NCBI GenBank assembly: GCA_041659605.1
Contig: JBAZXW010000010.1
Coordinates: 54,116-118,115, forward strand
DNA from: Solimonas sp041659605
GTDB lineage: Bacteria; Pseudomonadota; Gammaproteobacteria; Nevskiales; Nevskiaceae
Reading direction: 5' to 3'
DNA length: 64,000 bases
Part shown: positions 56,164 through 64,000 of the stretch, piece by piece
Layout of the letters: every line of letters starts with the position of its first letter
Numbering within the stretch: position 1 is the stretch's first letter
Made by a program: the position numbers and the translations under genes
Notes under the pieces: generated by a model
What the model was told of the DNA's origin: nothing
The model's input: only the letters and a program-made list of their open reading frames with translations
The model's database searches: none

Positions 56164-57525
56164 CTACGCCATCGGCCCTTTCATCGTCACCCACTCCTCC
56201 GCCGCCGTCGGGTGCACCGCGAGCGTGGCGTCCAGATCGGCCTTGGTGACGCCCAGGCGCAGCGCGATCGCCAGCAGCTGCGCCGTTTCGCCAGCGTCGG
56301 CGCCGAGCATGTGTGCACCCAGCACGCGATCCGTCGCGCCGTCGACGACGAGCTTCATCAGTACGCGTTCGCGGCTTCCGCTCAGCGTCGCCTTCAGCGG
56401 CCGGAACTCGGACTTGTAGATGAGAACCTGGCCGTGTCGTTCGCGCGCCTGCGCCTCGGTCAGGCCCACGGTGCCCAGCTCCGGCGTCGTGAACACGCCG
56501 GTCGGCACGAGCGCGTGATCCACTGCGGTCGGTCGTCCGCCGAATTCGCTCTCGGCAAACGCCTGCCCCTCACGGATCGCCGCCGGCGTCAGATTGACGC
56601 GGTTGGTGACGTCGCCGACCGCGAAGATGCCGGGCGTCGAGCTGCGTGAACAGGCGTCGACACGCACGCTGCCGTCGCGGCCGAGTTCGACACCGGCCGA
56701 TTCCAGTCCCAGCCCGGCCGTGCTCGGCGTGCGGCCGACTGCCAGCAGCACCTGGTCGGCGGCGAGCCGGCGGCCGTCGGACAGTTCGACCCAGAGTGCG
56801 TCGGCGCCCCTGGAAATGCCGCGCGGCAGGCACTGCAGCACGACCTCGATGCCGCGCTGCTGCATCGCCGTGCGCAGTGCGCGCCGCAGGTCGTCGTCGA
56901 AGCCGCGCAGGATCTCGTCGCCGCGGTAGACCAGTGTCGTCCGCGAACCGAGGCCGTGCAGCAGGCACGCGAACTCGACGGCGATGTAGCCGCCACCGAC
57001 GACCACGATGCGTTCGGGCAGCCGCGGCAGATGGAAGATATCGTCGGACGTGATGGCCAGTTCGCTGCCCGGCAGATCCGGCATGCGCTGCGGGCGGCAG
57101 CCGGTGGCGACGAGAATGCGCTCCGCCGTCACCGTGCGCCCTTCGTCGACCAGCCGGAGGGTCTGCGGGCCCACGAGTTCGGCACGGGTCCGGTGCAAGG
57201 TGACGCCGGCCTTCAGCAGATTGGCTTCGTAGATGCCCTCGAGCCGCGCGATCTCCTGGTCCTTGGCGGAGATCAGCGCGGTCCAGTCGAAGGTCGCGGG
57301 CGGCACTCGCCAGCCGAAGCCGGCAGCGTCCCCAAACTCGTCGGCGAAACGCGAGGCATAGACCAGCAGCTTCTTCGGCACGCAGCCGCGGATCACGCAG
57401 GTCCCGCCGAACCGCGACGATTCGGCGATACCGGTGCGCGCGCCGAATCCCGCGGCGATACGGGCCGCCCGCACGCCGCCCGATCCGCCGCCGATCACGA
57501 ACAGGTCGTAGTCGTAGCCTGCCAT
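56164..57525 (-). CDS. gor: Glutathione-disulfide reductase
   Basis: This FAD- and NADPH-dependent enzyme keeps glutathione reduced. The 453-residue protein has the FAD site FVIGGGSGG (9-17), the redox disulfide Cys43-Cys48 (GGTCVIRGCVPKKL), the NADPH site VVVGGGYIAVEFA, GIFAVGDV for FAD, and the C-terminal dimer-interface base HPTAAEEWV. GCVPKKLLVYAS distinguishes it from lipoamide dehydrogenase and mercuric reductase. It follows the DEAD-box helicase gene by 46 bases on the same strand. Confidence 0.93.
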   Translation of the reverse strand: MAGYDYDLFVIGGGSGGVRAARIAAGFGARTGIAESSRFGGTCVIRGCVPKKLLVYASRFADEFGDAAGFGWRVPPATFDWTALISAKDQEIARLEGIYEANLLKAGVTLHRTRAELVGPQTLRLVDEGRTVTAERILVATGCRPQRMPDLPGSELAITSDDIFHLPRLPERIVVVGGGYIAVEFACLLHGLGSRTTLVYRGDEILRGFDDDLRRALRTAMQQRGIEVVLQCLPRGISRGADALWVELSDGRRLAADQVLLAVGRTPSTAGLGLESAGVELGRDGSVRVDACSRSSTPGIFAVGDVTNRVNLTPAAIREGQAFAESEFGGRPTAVDHALVPTGVFTTPELGTVGLTEAQARERHGQVLIYKSEFRPLKATLSGSRERVLMKLVVDGATDRVLGAHMLGADAGETAQLLAIALRLGVTKADLDATLAVHPTAAEEWVTMKGPMA

Positions 57526-57571
57526 CGTCGCTCTCCCGCGTCGCGCAGCCGCGAACGGTGCCGCCCGATGC

Positions 57572-59407
57572 TTACCGCTTGTGCGGCGGCCGCCGCCCGA
57601 CCGGCTTGCCGGCCTTCTGCGCATGCGGCGGCGGCTTGCGCGCCGGCGGCGGCGCGTTGTCGCCCAAGCGGCTGATCTGCAACTGGCGCCCGGCGACCCA
57701 GGTCTTCTGCAGGTCGCGGAGGATCGCCTTGGGCATGCCCTGCGGCAGATCGATGAGACTGAAGTCGTCGTGGATGTCGATGCGGCCGATGTACTGGCTG
57801 TCCAGGCCGGCTTCGTTGGCAATCGCGCCGACGATGTTGCCGGGCTTGACGCCGTGCACGTGTCCGACTTCGACGCGGAATGTCTCCAGGTCAGCGTCGC
57901 CCGCGGCGCGATCGCGCCGCGGCCGTTCCGGACGCGGGTCCGCATTGCGCGATTCCGTGCTGCGCGGGGTTTCGCTGCGCGCGACCTCGCGCGATTCGGA
58001 GCGCAACGGCGGCCGCGATCGCACCGGCGGGGGCGTCTCCATCGGCATCGAGGGCTGGGCGCCGTTGGCCTGCAGCAGCAAAGGTTCGGCGCCCTGGTTG
58101 AGGCAGGCCAGCGCGGCGGCGACATCGAGCAGCGGCAGGCCGCTCTCCTGCGCAAACTGGCCGATCACGCCCTGGAACTGCAGCAGAGTACCGCGCTGCG
58201 ACGGGTCGCCCAGGGTCTCGGACAGCTGCGTCTTGAAACGCGCGATGCGCTGCGCGTTGACCGCATCGGCGGTCGGCAGCGCCATCGACTCGATCGGCTG
58301 TCGCGTCGCACGCTCGATGGCGCGGAGCAGGTGCCGCTCGCGCGGCGCAACGAACAGGATCGCGTCGCCGCTGCGTCCGGCACGGCCGGTGCGGCCGATG
58401 CGATGCACATAGGATTCGGTGTCGGTCGGCACGTCGTAGTTGACGACATGACTGATGCGCTCGACGTCGAGCCCGCGCGCGGCGACGTCGGTGGCGACGA
58501 CGATCTCCAGGCTGCCGTCGCGCAGCTTGCTGACGATGCGCTCGCGCTGCGCCTGTTGCACGTCGCCGTTGAGCGCGGCTGCGTCGAAGCCGCGCGCCTG
58601 CAGCTTGGACGTCAGCTCCTCGGTCGCCGCCTTGGTGCGCGCAAACACGAGCATCGCCTCGAAGGGCTCGGCCTCGAGGATGCGCGTCAGCGCATCAAGC
58701 TTCTGCATGCCGCTGACCAGCCAGTAGCGCTGGCGCACGTTGGCCGCGGTGGTCGTCTTGCTCTTGATCGTGATCTCGACCGGGTCGCGCAGATGGGTCT
58801 GCGCAATGCGCCGGATTTGCGTCGGCATCGTCGCCGAGAACAGCGCGATCTGGCGGTCCGCCGGCAGCTGGCCGAGGATCCACTCGATGTCCTCGACGAA
58901 GCCCATGCGCAGCATCTCGTCGGCCTCGTCGAGCACCAGGTTGCGCAACCCGCCGAGCTGCAGGGTGCCGCGCTTGATGTGATCGACCACGCGCCCTGGC
59001 GTACCGACCACGACATGGGCGCCGCGGCGCAGGCCGCGCAGCTGCGGCTCGTAGCTCTGACCGCCATACACCGGCAGCACGTGGAAGCCGGGCAGCTGTG
59101 CCGCGTAGCGCTGGAAGGCCTCGGCGACCTGGATCGCCAGTTCGCGCGTCGGCGCCAGCACCAGCGCCTGCGTCGCGCGGCGCGCGAGATCGATGCGCGC
59201 CAGCACCGGCAAAGCGAATGCCGCGGTCTTGCCGGTGCCGGTCTGCGCCTGGCCGAGCACGTCGCGCCCGGCGAGCAGCGGCGGGATTGTCGCCGCCTGG
59301 ATCGGCGACGGCGTCTCGTAGCCAACTTCGGTGATGGCGGCCAGCAACGCCTCGGGCAGGCCGAGGGAGCTGAATTTGATCGGATTCTCGGGCGATGGCG
59401 TGGACAT
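57572..59407 (-). CDS. DEAD-box RNA helicase, DeaD/CsdA-like
   Basis: This ATP-dependent RNA helicase probably acts in ribosome assembly or mRNA turnover at low temperature. The 611-residue protein has a Q motif near residues 31-37, AQTGTGKT (54-61), PTREL, TPGR, DEAD (160-163), SAT (191-193), ARGLD and HRIGRTGR. A basic Arg/Pro/Ser linker follows, then a DbpA-type RNA-binding domain at about 515-590, and a basic PPPARKPPPHAQK tail. The DbpA-type domain after the core fits the DeaD/CsdA group. The ATG at 59407 is chosen; an upstream extension crosses the divergent promoter region. Confidence 0.92.
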   Translation of the reverse strand: MSTPSPENPIKFSSLGLPEALLAAITEVGYETPSPIQAATIPPLLAGRDVLGQAQTGTGKTAAFALPVLARIDLARRATQALVLAPTRELAIQVAEAFQRYAAQLPGFHVLPVYGGQSYEPQLRGLRRGAHVVVGTPGRVVDHIKRGTLQLGGLRNLVLDEADEMLRMGFVEDIEWILGQLPADRQIALFSATMPTQIRRIAQTHLRDPVEITIKSKTTTAANVRQRYWLVSGMQKLDALTRILEAEPFEAMLVFARTKAATEELTSKLQARGFDAAALNGDVQQAQRERIVSKLRDGSLEIVVATDVAARGLDVERISHVVNYDVPTDTESYVHRIGRTGRAGRSGDAILFVAPRERHLLRAIERATRQPIESMALPTADAVNAQRIARFKTQLSETLGDPSQRGTLLQFQGVIGQFAQESGLPLLDVAAALACLNQGAEPLLLQANGAQPSMPMETPPPVRSRPPLRSESREVARSETPRSTESRNADPRPERPRRDRAAGDADLETFRVEVGHVHGVKPGNIVGAIANEAGLDSQYIGRIDIHDDFSLIDLPQGMPKAILRDLQKTWVAGRQLQISRLGDNAPPPARKPPPHAQKAGKPVGRRPPHKR

Positions 59408-59460
59408 GGCAGGGCGCAGGGGACCGGGCGCGGACGTCCCGAGAATGGAGAAAATAACGG

Positions 59461-59482
59461 CCTGCATCGCCGCGGATGCAGG
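59461..59482. promoter_or_regulatory. Inverted repeat in the helicase/kinase divergent spacer
   Basis: CCTGCATC (59461-59468) and GATGCAGG (59475-59482) form perfect 8-base arms around GCCGCG. The site lies 54 bases upstream of the helicase start and 51 bases upstream of the kinase start. It could be an operator or a leader hairpin; I could not place a convincing promoter on either side. Confidence 0.4.
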
Positions 59483-59533
59483 TGCACAATAGGAGAGCTC
59501 CCGACAAGTCTGACGAATTCCGCGAAGGCTTGC

Positions 59534-60448
59534 ATGAAAACACTTGATGCCAAGGCACGCGACCGCGTGCTGCGCTACTGCCGGGAGCGCAGCCTCTCCG
59601 ATGTTTTTGTCGCGGCTGCTATGGCAGAACTGTGGCCGCTGGCACAGTGGATCGCCGCGCAGCGAAATGCGCGAAACGCCTGCCTGGTCGTCGGCATCAA
59701 CGGCGCCCAGGGCACCGGCAAGAGCACGCTCGCCGGTGTGCTGCTGGAATTCCTCGATCTGCTCGGCCTGCGCGGCGCGCTGCTGGCGCTCGACGATCTG
59801 TACCTGCCGCGCGTCGAACGCCTGCGCCTGGCCGAAACCGTGCATCCGCTGCTCGCCACGCGCGGCGTGCCCGGCACGCACGACGTCGCTTTGGGCCTGG
59901 AGCTGCTCGACCGGATGAAGCGCCTGCGCGCGGACGAATCGCTGCTGCTGCCGCGCTTCGACAAGGCCAACGACGATCGCGCGGATCCTGCCCGCTGGAC
60001 CCGCGTCGGCGGGCCGATCGACGTCGTGCTGTTCGAGGGCTGGTGCGTCGGCACGCCGCCGCAGGACGTGGCAGCGCTGGCGTTGCCGGTGAATGCGCTG
60101 GAAGCCGACGAAGACGCCGACGGACGCTGGCGCCGCTGGGTCAACGAGCGGCTGGCGACCGACTATGCGCGCCTGTTCGCGCAGATCGACCGCCTGGTTT
60201 TCCTGCACGCCCCGGATTTCGCGCAAGTGTTCGCGTGGCGCGGGCAGCAGGAAGCGGATACGGCGCGCTTCGCCGGCGCCTCGGGCTCACGCATCCTCGA
60301 CGATGCGGCGCTGCGCCGGTTCATCGGACATTACGAACGCCTGACCCGCCATGCGCTGGCGAAGCTGCCGACACGTGCCGACGTCGTCGTCGGCCTCAAC
60401 GCCGATCACCGCATCACGACGGTCGCTTACCGCGCAGACGCCGGCTGA
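59534..60448 (+). CDS. P-loop kinase, glycerate 3-kinase-like
   Basis: This 304-residue protein has a Walker A motif GINGAQGTGKST (54-65), LLALDDLYLPR as a Walker B or substrate segment, and a lid-like Arg-rich region RWRRWVNERLA. It resembles the plant-type D-glycerate 3-kinase / yeast YGR205W group of small-molecule kinases in the PRK/URK superfamily. The true substrate is uncertain. It is divergent from the helicase, and its last 22 bases overlap the converging pqiC gene. GAAGG six bases before the ATG is a weak ribosome-binding site. Confidence 0.78.
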   Translation: MKTLDAKARDRVLRYCRERSLSDVFVAAAMAELWPLAQWIAAQRNARNACLVVGINGAQGTGKSTLAGVLLEFLDLLGLRGALLALDDLYLPRVERLRLAETVHPLLATRGVPGTHDVALGLELLDRMKRLRADESLLLPRFDKANDDRADPARWTRVGGPIDVVLFEGWCVGTPPQDVAALALPVNALEADEDADGRWRRWVNERLATDYARLFAQIDRLVFLHAPDFAQVFAWRGQQEADTARFAGASGSRILDDAALRRFIGHYERLTRHALAKLPTRADVVVGLNADHRITTVAYRADAG

Positions 60449-61098
60449 GGGGGCGATCCGTCCCCGGGATTGCCGGGCACCGGCAGGCGCGGGCAATCCA
60501 GCGCGCCGTTGCCGTCCAGTGCGCGCACGGCCAGCGCGATCTCGCCGGCCAGACGCGCCAACGCGCGCTGGTGGCCAAGCACCAGATCCTCGTAGGACTC
60601 GCCAACGCGTTCCTGCAGCTGCGTGGAACAGGTCACCGACACGCCGCGTGCATCGTCGCGCACGTTCCATCCGGCATCGAGACGCGCGTGGCGGCCGAGC
60701 ACGGAATCGAAGCGCGTGACGTCGACCTTGATCCGCCGCACCGGCATGCCGGTGCCGGTGCCGAGCCGGTACACCTCGCGCACGCCCAGCTCGCGGGCCA
60801 GATGCTCGGACAGGCCCAGCCGCAGCTCCTGCGCCAGCGGCGCCGCCCACTGCCGGCTCTCGACCAGCGCCAGCTCGCCGTCGCCCTGGCGCAGCACGAA
60901 CTGCGGCATGTCGACCTGCGCGGGAACGCTCACCGGCAGCACCTCGATCGCGTAGGCAGACGCCGGGGCCGCGCGCGCGGGATCAGGCTCGACCGACGGC
61001 CGCAATAGCGTATAGAAGCGCGTCTCCGGCGTGCCCAGGCAGGCACTGAGCAGGGCTGCGAGCCCCGCCGTCGCGCACATTCCGCGAATGGTCATCAT
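60427..61098 (-). CDS. pqiC: Outer-membrane-associated lipoprotein PqiC
   Basis: PqiC (YmbA-like, ABC-transport auxiliary lipoprotein family) completes the Pqi intermembrane lipid transport complex at the outer membrane. The 223-residue protein has a lipobox LSAC with lipidated Cys20, then FYTLLRP and IEVLPVSVPAQVDMPQFVLR, typical of the family. The start overlaps the pqiB stop (ATGA). Its 3' end overlaps the kinase gene on the other strand by 22 bases. The C-terminal 25 residues are Pro/Gly-rich. Confidence 0.88.
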   Translation of the reverse strand: MMTIRGMCATAGLAALLSACLGTPETRFYTLLRPSVEPDPARAAPASAYAIEVLPVSVPAQVDMPQFVLRQGDGELALVESRQWAAPLAQELRLGLSEHLARELGVREVYRLGTGTGMPVRRIKVDVTRFDSVLGRHARLDAGWNVRDDARGVSVTCSTQLQERVGESYEDLVLGHQRALARLAGEIALAVRALDGNGALDCPRLPVPGNPGDGSPPQPASAR

Positions 61099-62732
61099 GG
61101 ATTCTCCGGTTGCGGCGCATCCGGTTCGTCGATGTCGTCCTTGCCGCTGATCAGCGCTTCTGGATGCCGTTGCAGATAGTCCGCCAGCAGGCGGAACGAG
61201 CGCCCGGCGCGTTCCAGCTCCTGCAAGGTCTGGCGCAGATCCTGCTGCAGGCCCGAATCGTTCGAGAGCAGCCCGCGGCTGGCGGCGTCGAGGGCGCGCT
61301 GCGCTTCGACCAGGGTCTTGGCCGCTTCCGGTGCCAGCTCCCCTTCCAGGCGCTTGAGCAGGGCATCCGCGCTGCGGATTGCCTCGCGCAGATCGTGTCC
61401 CAGATCCGCGAACGGCACCTTGCTGAGCTGGTCGACGACGTCCGCGATCTGCGTCTGCAGCTGCGCCAGACTGCCCTGCTCGGTCGGAATCGCGACGATG
61501 CCGGACTTCGGCAACGGTTCGACGTCAGCGGCCTTGGCCTTGGGCATCAGGTCCAGCGCGATGTAAAGCTGCCCGGTCAGCAGGTTGCCGCTGCGCAGCT
61601 GCGCGCGCAGGCCGTCCTCGACCAGCTTGTGCAGGATCTCGGAGTCCAGGCGCGTGCCGTTGCCCGGCGCCGCGCGCAACGCCTGGTAGGCGACGCCCAG
61701 GCGCCATGGATAGACGCTGGCCGATACGTTGCCGACGAAGCGCTTGCGGCGCTCGTCGTACTCCAGTTCGACAACCTCGACCTTGCCGAACTCCACGCCA
61801 CGGAAATCGATCGGTGCGCCCACCGCCAGCCCGCGCAGCGACTCGACGAAGCGCATGCGCACCCGCAGCGGCGGCCCGGAAGCAGGCGCCAGCGCAGCGC
61901 TGCGGTCCTCATGCAACCAGAACTCGTAATCGGCCTTCGCCGGCTCGCCCTCGTCCGGCGTCAGGAACGCCACGCCGCCGGCCAGCACCGAAGCCAGCGA
62001 CTCGGTATTGACCTGCAGGCCGGTGGCGCCGAGCGTCACGTCGATGCCGCTCGCGTTCCAGAAGCGCGTGTTGCGCGTGACAAAGCGGTCGTAGGGTGCG
62101 TAGACGAAGATCTGCATCGTCACGCCGCTGCCGTCCTCGTTCATCTCGAAGGCGCCGACGCGGCCGACGGCGATGCGCCGGTAATAGACCGGCGAGCCGA
62201 TGCCCAGCGAGCCCAGGCTCGCCGAGTGCAGCACGAAGCTCGTGCCCTTCTGGTCGCTGGTGACCGCCGGCGGCGTATCGAGCCCGACGAACTTGCGCTG
62301 CAATTCGGTGGACTGACCGACGTCGAGACTGAGATAGACACCGGACACCAGCGTGTCGAGGCCAGAGACGCCGCCGGTGTCGATACGCGGCCGCACGATC
62401 CAGAAACGCGTATCGACGGCGGCAAGCTTGCTGGCCTTGCGGTCCAACTCGACCAGCACGTTGACCGACTGCAGGTCGTCGCTCAGCGAAATGCCGCGCA
62501 CCATGCCGACGACCACATCCTTGTACTTCACCTGCGTCTTGCCCGACTCCAGCCCCTCTGCCGAATTGAACTGGATCTCGATCAGCACGCCGGCCGACAG
62601 CACGGCGCGCACCGCCAGCGCGATGCCGATCAGGGCCGCGACGATCGGTACGAGCCACACCAGAGAGGGCATCCAGCGTCGGGGTGGACGCACGTCCGGC
62701 TGCGGCGGCGAGTAGGCGTCGGTTTCGCTCAT
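61095..62732 (-). CDS. pqiB: Intermembrane transport protein PqiB (three MCE domains)
   Basis: PqiB forms a tube of stacked MCE rings that carries lipids across the periplasm. The protein has 545 residues (E. coli PqiB has 546): an N-terminal membrane helix at about 24-47, three MCE domains (first with GLESGKTQVKYKDVVVG, second with LGIGSPVYYRRIAVG, third with LAVGAPIDFRGVEFG), and a long C-terminal helix. The start overlaps the pqiA2 stop (ATGA), so translation is coupled. Confidence 0.94.
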   Translation of the reverse strand: MSETDAYSPPQPDVRPPRRWMPSLVWLVPIVAALIGIALAVRAVLSAGVLIEIQFNSAEGLESGKTQVKYKDVVVGMVRGISLSDDLQSVNVLVELDRKASKLAAVDTRFWIVRPRIDTGGVSGLDTLVSGVYLSLDVGQSTELQRKFVGLDTPPAVTSDQKGTSFVLHSASLGSLGIGSPVYYRRIAVGRVGAFEMNEDGSGVTMQIFVYAPYDRFVTRNTRFWNASGIDVTLGATGLQVNTESLASVLAGGVAFLTPDEGEPAKADYEFWLHEDRSAALAPASGPPLRVRMRFVESLRGLAVGAPIDFRGVEFGKVEVVELEYDERRKRFVGNVSASVYPWRLGVAYQALRAAPGNGTRLDSEILHKLVEDGLRAQLRSGNLLTGQLYIALDLMPKAKAADVEPLPKSGIVAIPTEQGSLAQLQTQIADVVDQLSKVPFADLGHDLREAIRSADALLKRLEGELAPEAAKTLVEAQRALDAASRGLLSNDSGLQQDLRQTLQELERAGRSFRLLADYLQRHPEALISGKDDIDEPDAPQPENP

Positions 62733-63367
62733 GGATTTCCTGCGGATGACGGCGGTCGGTCCCAGATCAGGCGCGGGTCGAAGCTCTTCGAGGCGACCAT
62801 GGTCAGGACCACGACCGCCGCGAATGCGATGGCACCGCCGCCGGGCTGCACATCGGCGAGGCTGCGGAAGTGCACCAGCGCGACGAGCAGCGCGACGACA
62901 AACACGTCGAGCATCGACCAGTAGCCGACAAACTCGATCGCGCGATACAGCTGCGTGCGCTCGACCGGCTTCCAGCCGGAGCCGCGCTGGGTCGTAATCA
63001 GCAGCAGCGACAGCACCGCGATCTTGACGATCGGTACGACGATGCTGGCGACGAAGACGATGACCGCAATCTCCGGCGATCCCGCCCGCCACAGCGCCAT
63101 CACGCCGCTCAGGATCGTGTCCGCGCGCTGTTCCATCAGCGTCGACGTTTTCATGATCGGAATCAGATTGGCCGGCAGATACAGGATCGCCGCCGCAATC
63201 AGGAATGCCCAGGTCCGCTGCAGGCTGTACGGCTTGCGCGAATGCACATGCGCGTGGCAGCGGCGGCAGACGCCGAGTTTTTCCGCGCCCGCCGGCAGGC
63301 GGTAGACCGTCCCGCAGTCCTCGCAGGCGACCAGGCCCAGTTCGCGCGCACTGCGAATGCCGGTCAC
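62729..63367 (-). CDS. Paraquat-inducible protein A, second half-protein
   Basis: This 212-residue inner-membrane protein is equivalent to the C-terminal half of E. coli PqiA. It has a zinc-ribbon (Cys15, 18, 34, 37: CEDC and CRRC), then four membrane segments with LYLPANLIPIMKTS, the PqiA signature. The GTG at 63367 overlaps the stop of the first half-gene (GTGA). Together with that gene it would make the membrane component partnering PqiB. Confidence 0.88.
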   Translation of the reverse strand: MTGIRSARELGLVACEDCGTVYRLPAGAEKLGVCRRCHAHVHSRKPYSLQRTWAFLIAAAILYLPANLIPIMKTSTLMEQRADTILSGVMALWRAGSPEIAVIVFVASIVVPIVKIAVLSLLLITTQRGSGWKPVERTQLYRAIEFVGYWSMLDVFVVALLVALVHFRSLADVQPGGGAIAFAAVVVLTMVASKSFDPRLIWDRPPSSAGNP

Positions 63368-63972
63368 CGCTCGATCTCCGAGGCGATGTCCCACAGCTCG
63401 TGCAGGTCGAAGGTCGACAGCAGGGTCATCAGGATGGTCAGCAGCGCAAACCCCCACAGGCCGATGCCCGGCGTGATCTCGGCGTCGGCGGCGAGTTTCA
63501 CCGCCGAGACCAGTACGCCGACCATGAACACCTCGACCATGCTCCACGGCCGCATGTGGCGGATCGCATGCATCGCGGCGACGAAGCCCTGCGGCACCCA
63601 GCCGGCGCGCAGCGGCAGCAGCACGTAGGAGAACAGCAGCATTTGCGACAGCGGCAGAAAGAACAGGCACGCCGCTGCGACCACCGCCACCGGCCCGACG
63701 CCGGCGTCGTAACTGGCGAGAATCGCGTCCCATAGGGTCGCGTCGGTACGCGATCCCGCCAGCTCCATCACCAGCACCGGATTGAGGTTGGCGACAACGA
63801 ACAGAATCAGGCTCGCCAGCGTGATCGCCAGCATCGCGTCGAGATCGAAGCGCCGATTGCGGTACAGCTCGGCACCGCAGCGCAGGCAGCGCGCAACTTC
63901 GCCCGGCGCCAGCGGCCGCCGCTCGTGGACGGCGTCGCAGTGTTCGCAGATGGAAAGGGGGGCTGCGGCCAT
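63364..63972 (-). CDS. Paraquat-inducible protein A, first half-protein
   Basis: This 202-residue inner-membrane protein is equivalent to the N-terminal half of E. coli PqiA. It has a zinc-ribbon (Cys9, 12, 29, 32: CEHC and CLRC) followed by four membrane segments, with FVVANLNPVLVMELAG as the PqiA-type signature. It is the first pqi gene visible. Only 28 bases remain upstream to the window edge, so its promoter and any earlier gene are out of view. The ATG at 63972 places the zinc ribbon at the expected distance from the start. Confidence 0.88.
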   Translation of the reverse strand: MAAAPLSICEHCDAVHERRPLAPGEVARCLRCGAELYRNRRFDLDAMLAITLASLILFVVANLNPVLVMELAGSRTDATLWDAILASYDAGVGPVAVVAAACLFFLPLSQMLLFSYVLLPLRAGWVPQGFVAAMHAIRHMRPWSMVEVFMVGVLVSAVKLAADAEITPGIGLWGFALLTILMTLLSTFDLHELWDIASEIER

Positions 63973-64000
63973 GCAGTTCTCGCTATTCGACGCCTGGGCG

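Noticed and set aside
51874..56649. A 1,591-codon open frame on the plus strand
   Set aside because: It crosses the cyclase gene antisense, the divergent spacer and part of the PanE-like gene out of frame. Composition is Arg/Ala/Gln-rich and it shows no domain.
63364..63367. PqiA split as a frameshift error or pseudogene
   Set aside because: Each half has a complete zinc ribbon, its own start, and a GTGA overlap like the other pqi junctions. Split pqiA genes are normal in many bacteria.

Overview
The window is GC-rich, densely coded DNA from a gammaproteobacterial chromosome. It most likely comes from the Xanthomonadales (Lysobacterales); I cannot name the family. The grounds are the glnD-dapD-dapE order, the rpsT / murJ-ribF-ileS-lspA-ispH block abutting a minor-pilin operon, a class I fructose-bisphosphate aldolase, GreB, and scattered GTAGGAGCGGC-type palindromic repeats. 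I see no insertion sequence, prophage, CRISPR array or integrated island.

Layout. 1-4956: the 3' part of glnD, then dapD, dapE and an alpha/beta hydrolase. 5014-6027: class I aldolase on the minus strand. 6217-6425: tRNA-Ser and tRNA-Thr. 6831-13353: type IV pilus minor-pilin operon fimT-pilV-pilW-pilX-pilY1-pilE. 13435-20704 (minus): murJ-ribF-ileS-orphan membrane protein-lspA-ispH, with rpsT diverging. 21415-24213: a TonB-dependent receptor. 24280-27395 (minus): rplU-rpmA-obgE-proB. 27586-28637: ispB and tRNA-Pro. 28760-42873: a complete E. coli-type cellulose locus split into two converging operons, bcsR-E-F-Q-A-G on plus and bcsB-Z-C on minus. 42977-47201: a secreted nuclease, an unassigned alpha/beta-hydrolase-like protein, an FtsH and GreB. 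47217-54981 (minus): a cyclase-AAA-TPR protein, a LolA-like protein, an RND/MMPL exporter fused to a cyclic-nucleotide-binding domain, and an HSDL2-like reductase. 55124-60448: a PanE-like reductase, glutathione reductase, a DEAD-box helicase and a small-molecule kinase. 60427-63972 (minus): pqiA1-pqiA2-pqiB-pqiC.

How the genes work together. The bcs genes cover cellulose synthesis (BcsA/B), export (BcsC), trimming (BcsZ), c-di-GMP control (PilZ in BcsA, GIL/RxGD in BcsE), assembly (BcsQ, BcsR, BcsF) and phosphoethanolamine decoration (BcsG). The pilin operon supplies minor pilins and the calcium-binding tip adhesin PilY1. The pqi genes encode an MCE-type envelope lipid transport system.

The most intriguing unit is 48169-54981. 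A class III nucleotidyl cyclase, a periplasmic LolA-fold protein and an RND exporter with a C-terminal cyclic-nucleotide-binding domain lie head-to-tail in one apparent operon. The domain logic suggests an envelope lipid exporter controlled by a second messenger made by the neighbouring gene. That is inference from domain content and gene order and has not been shown.
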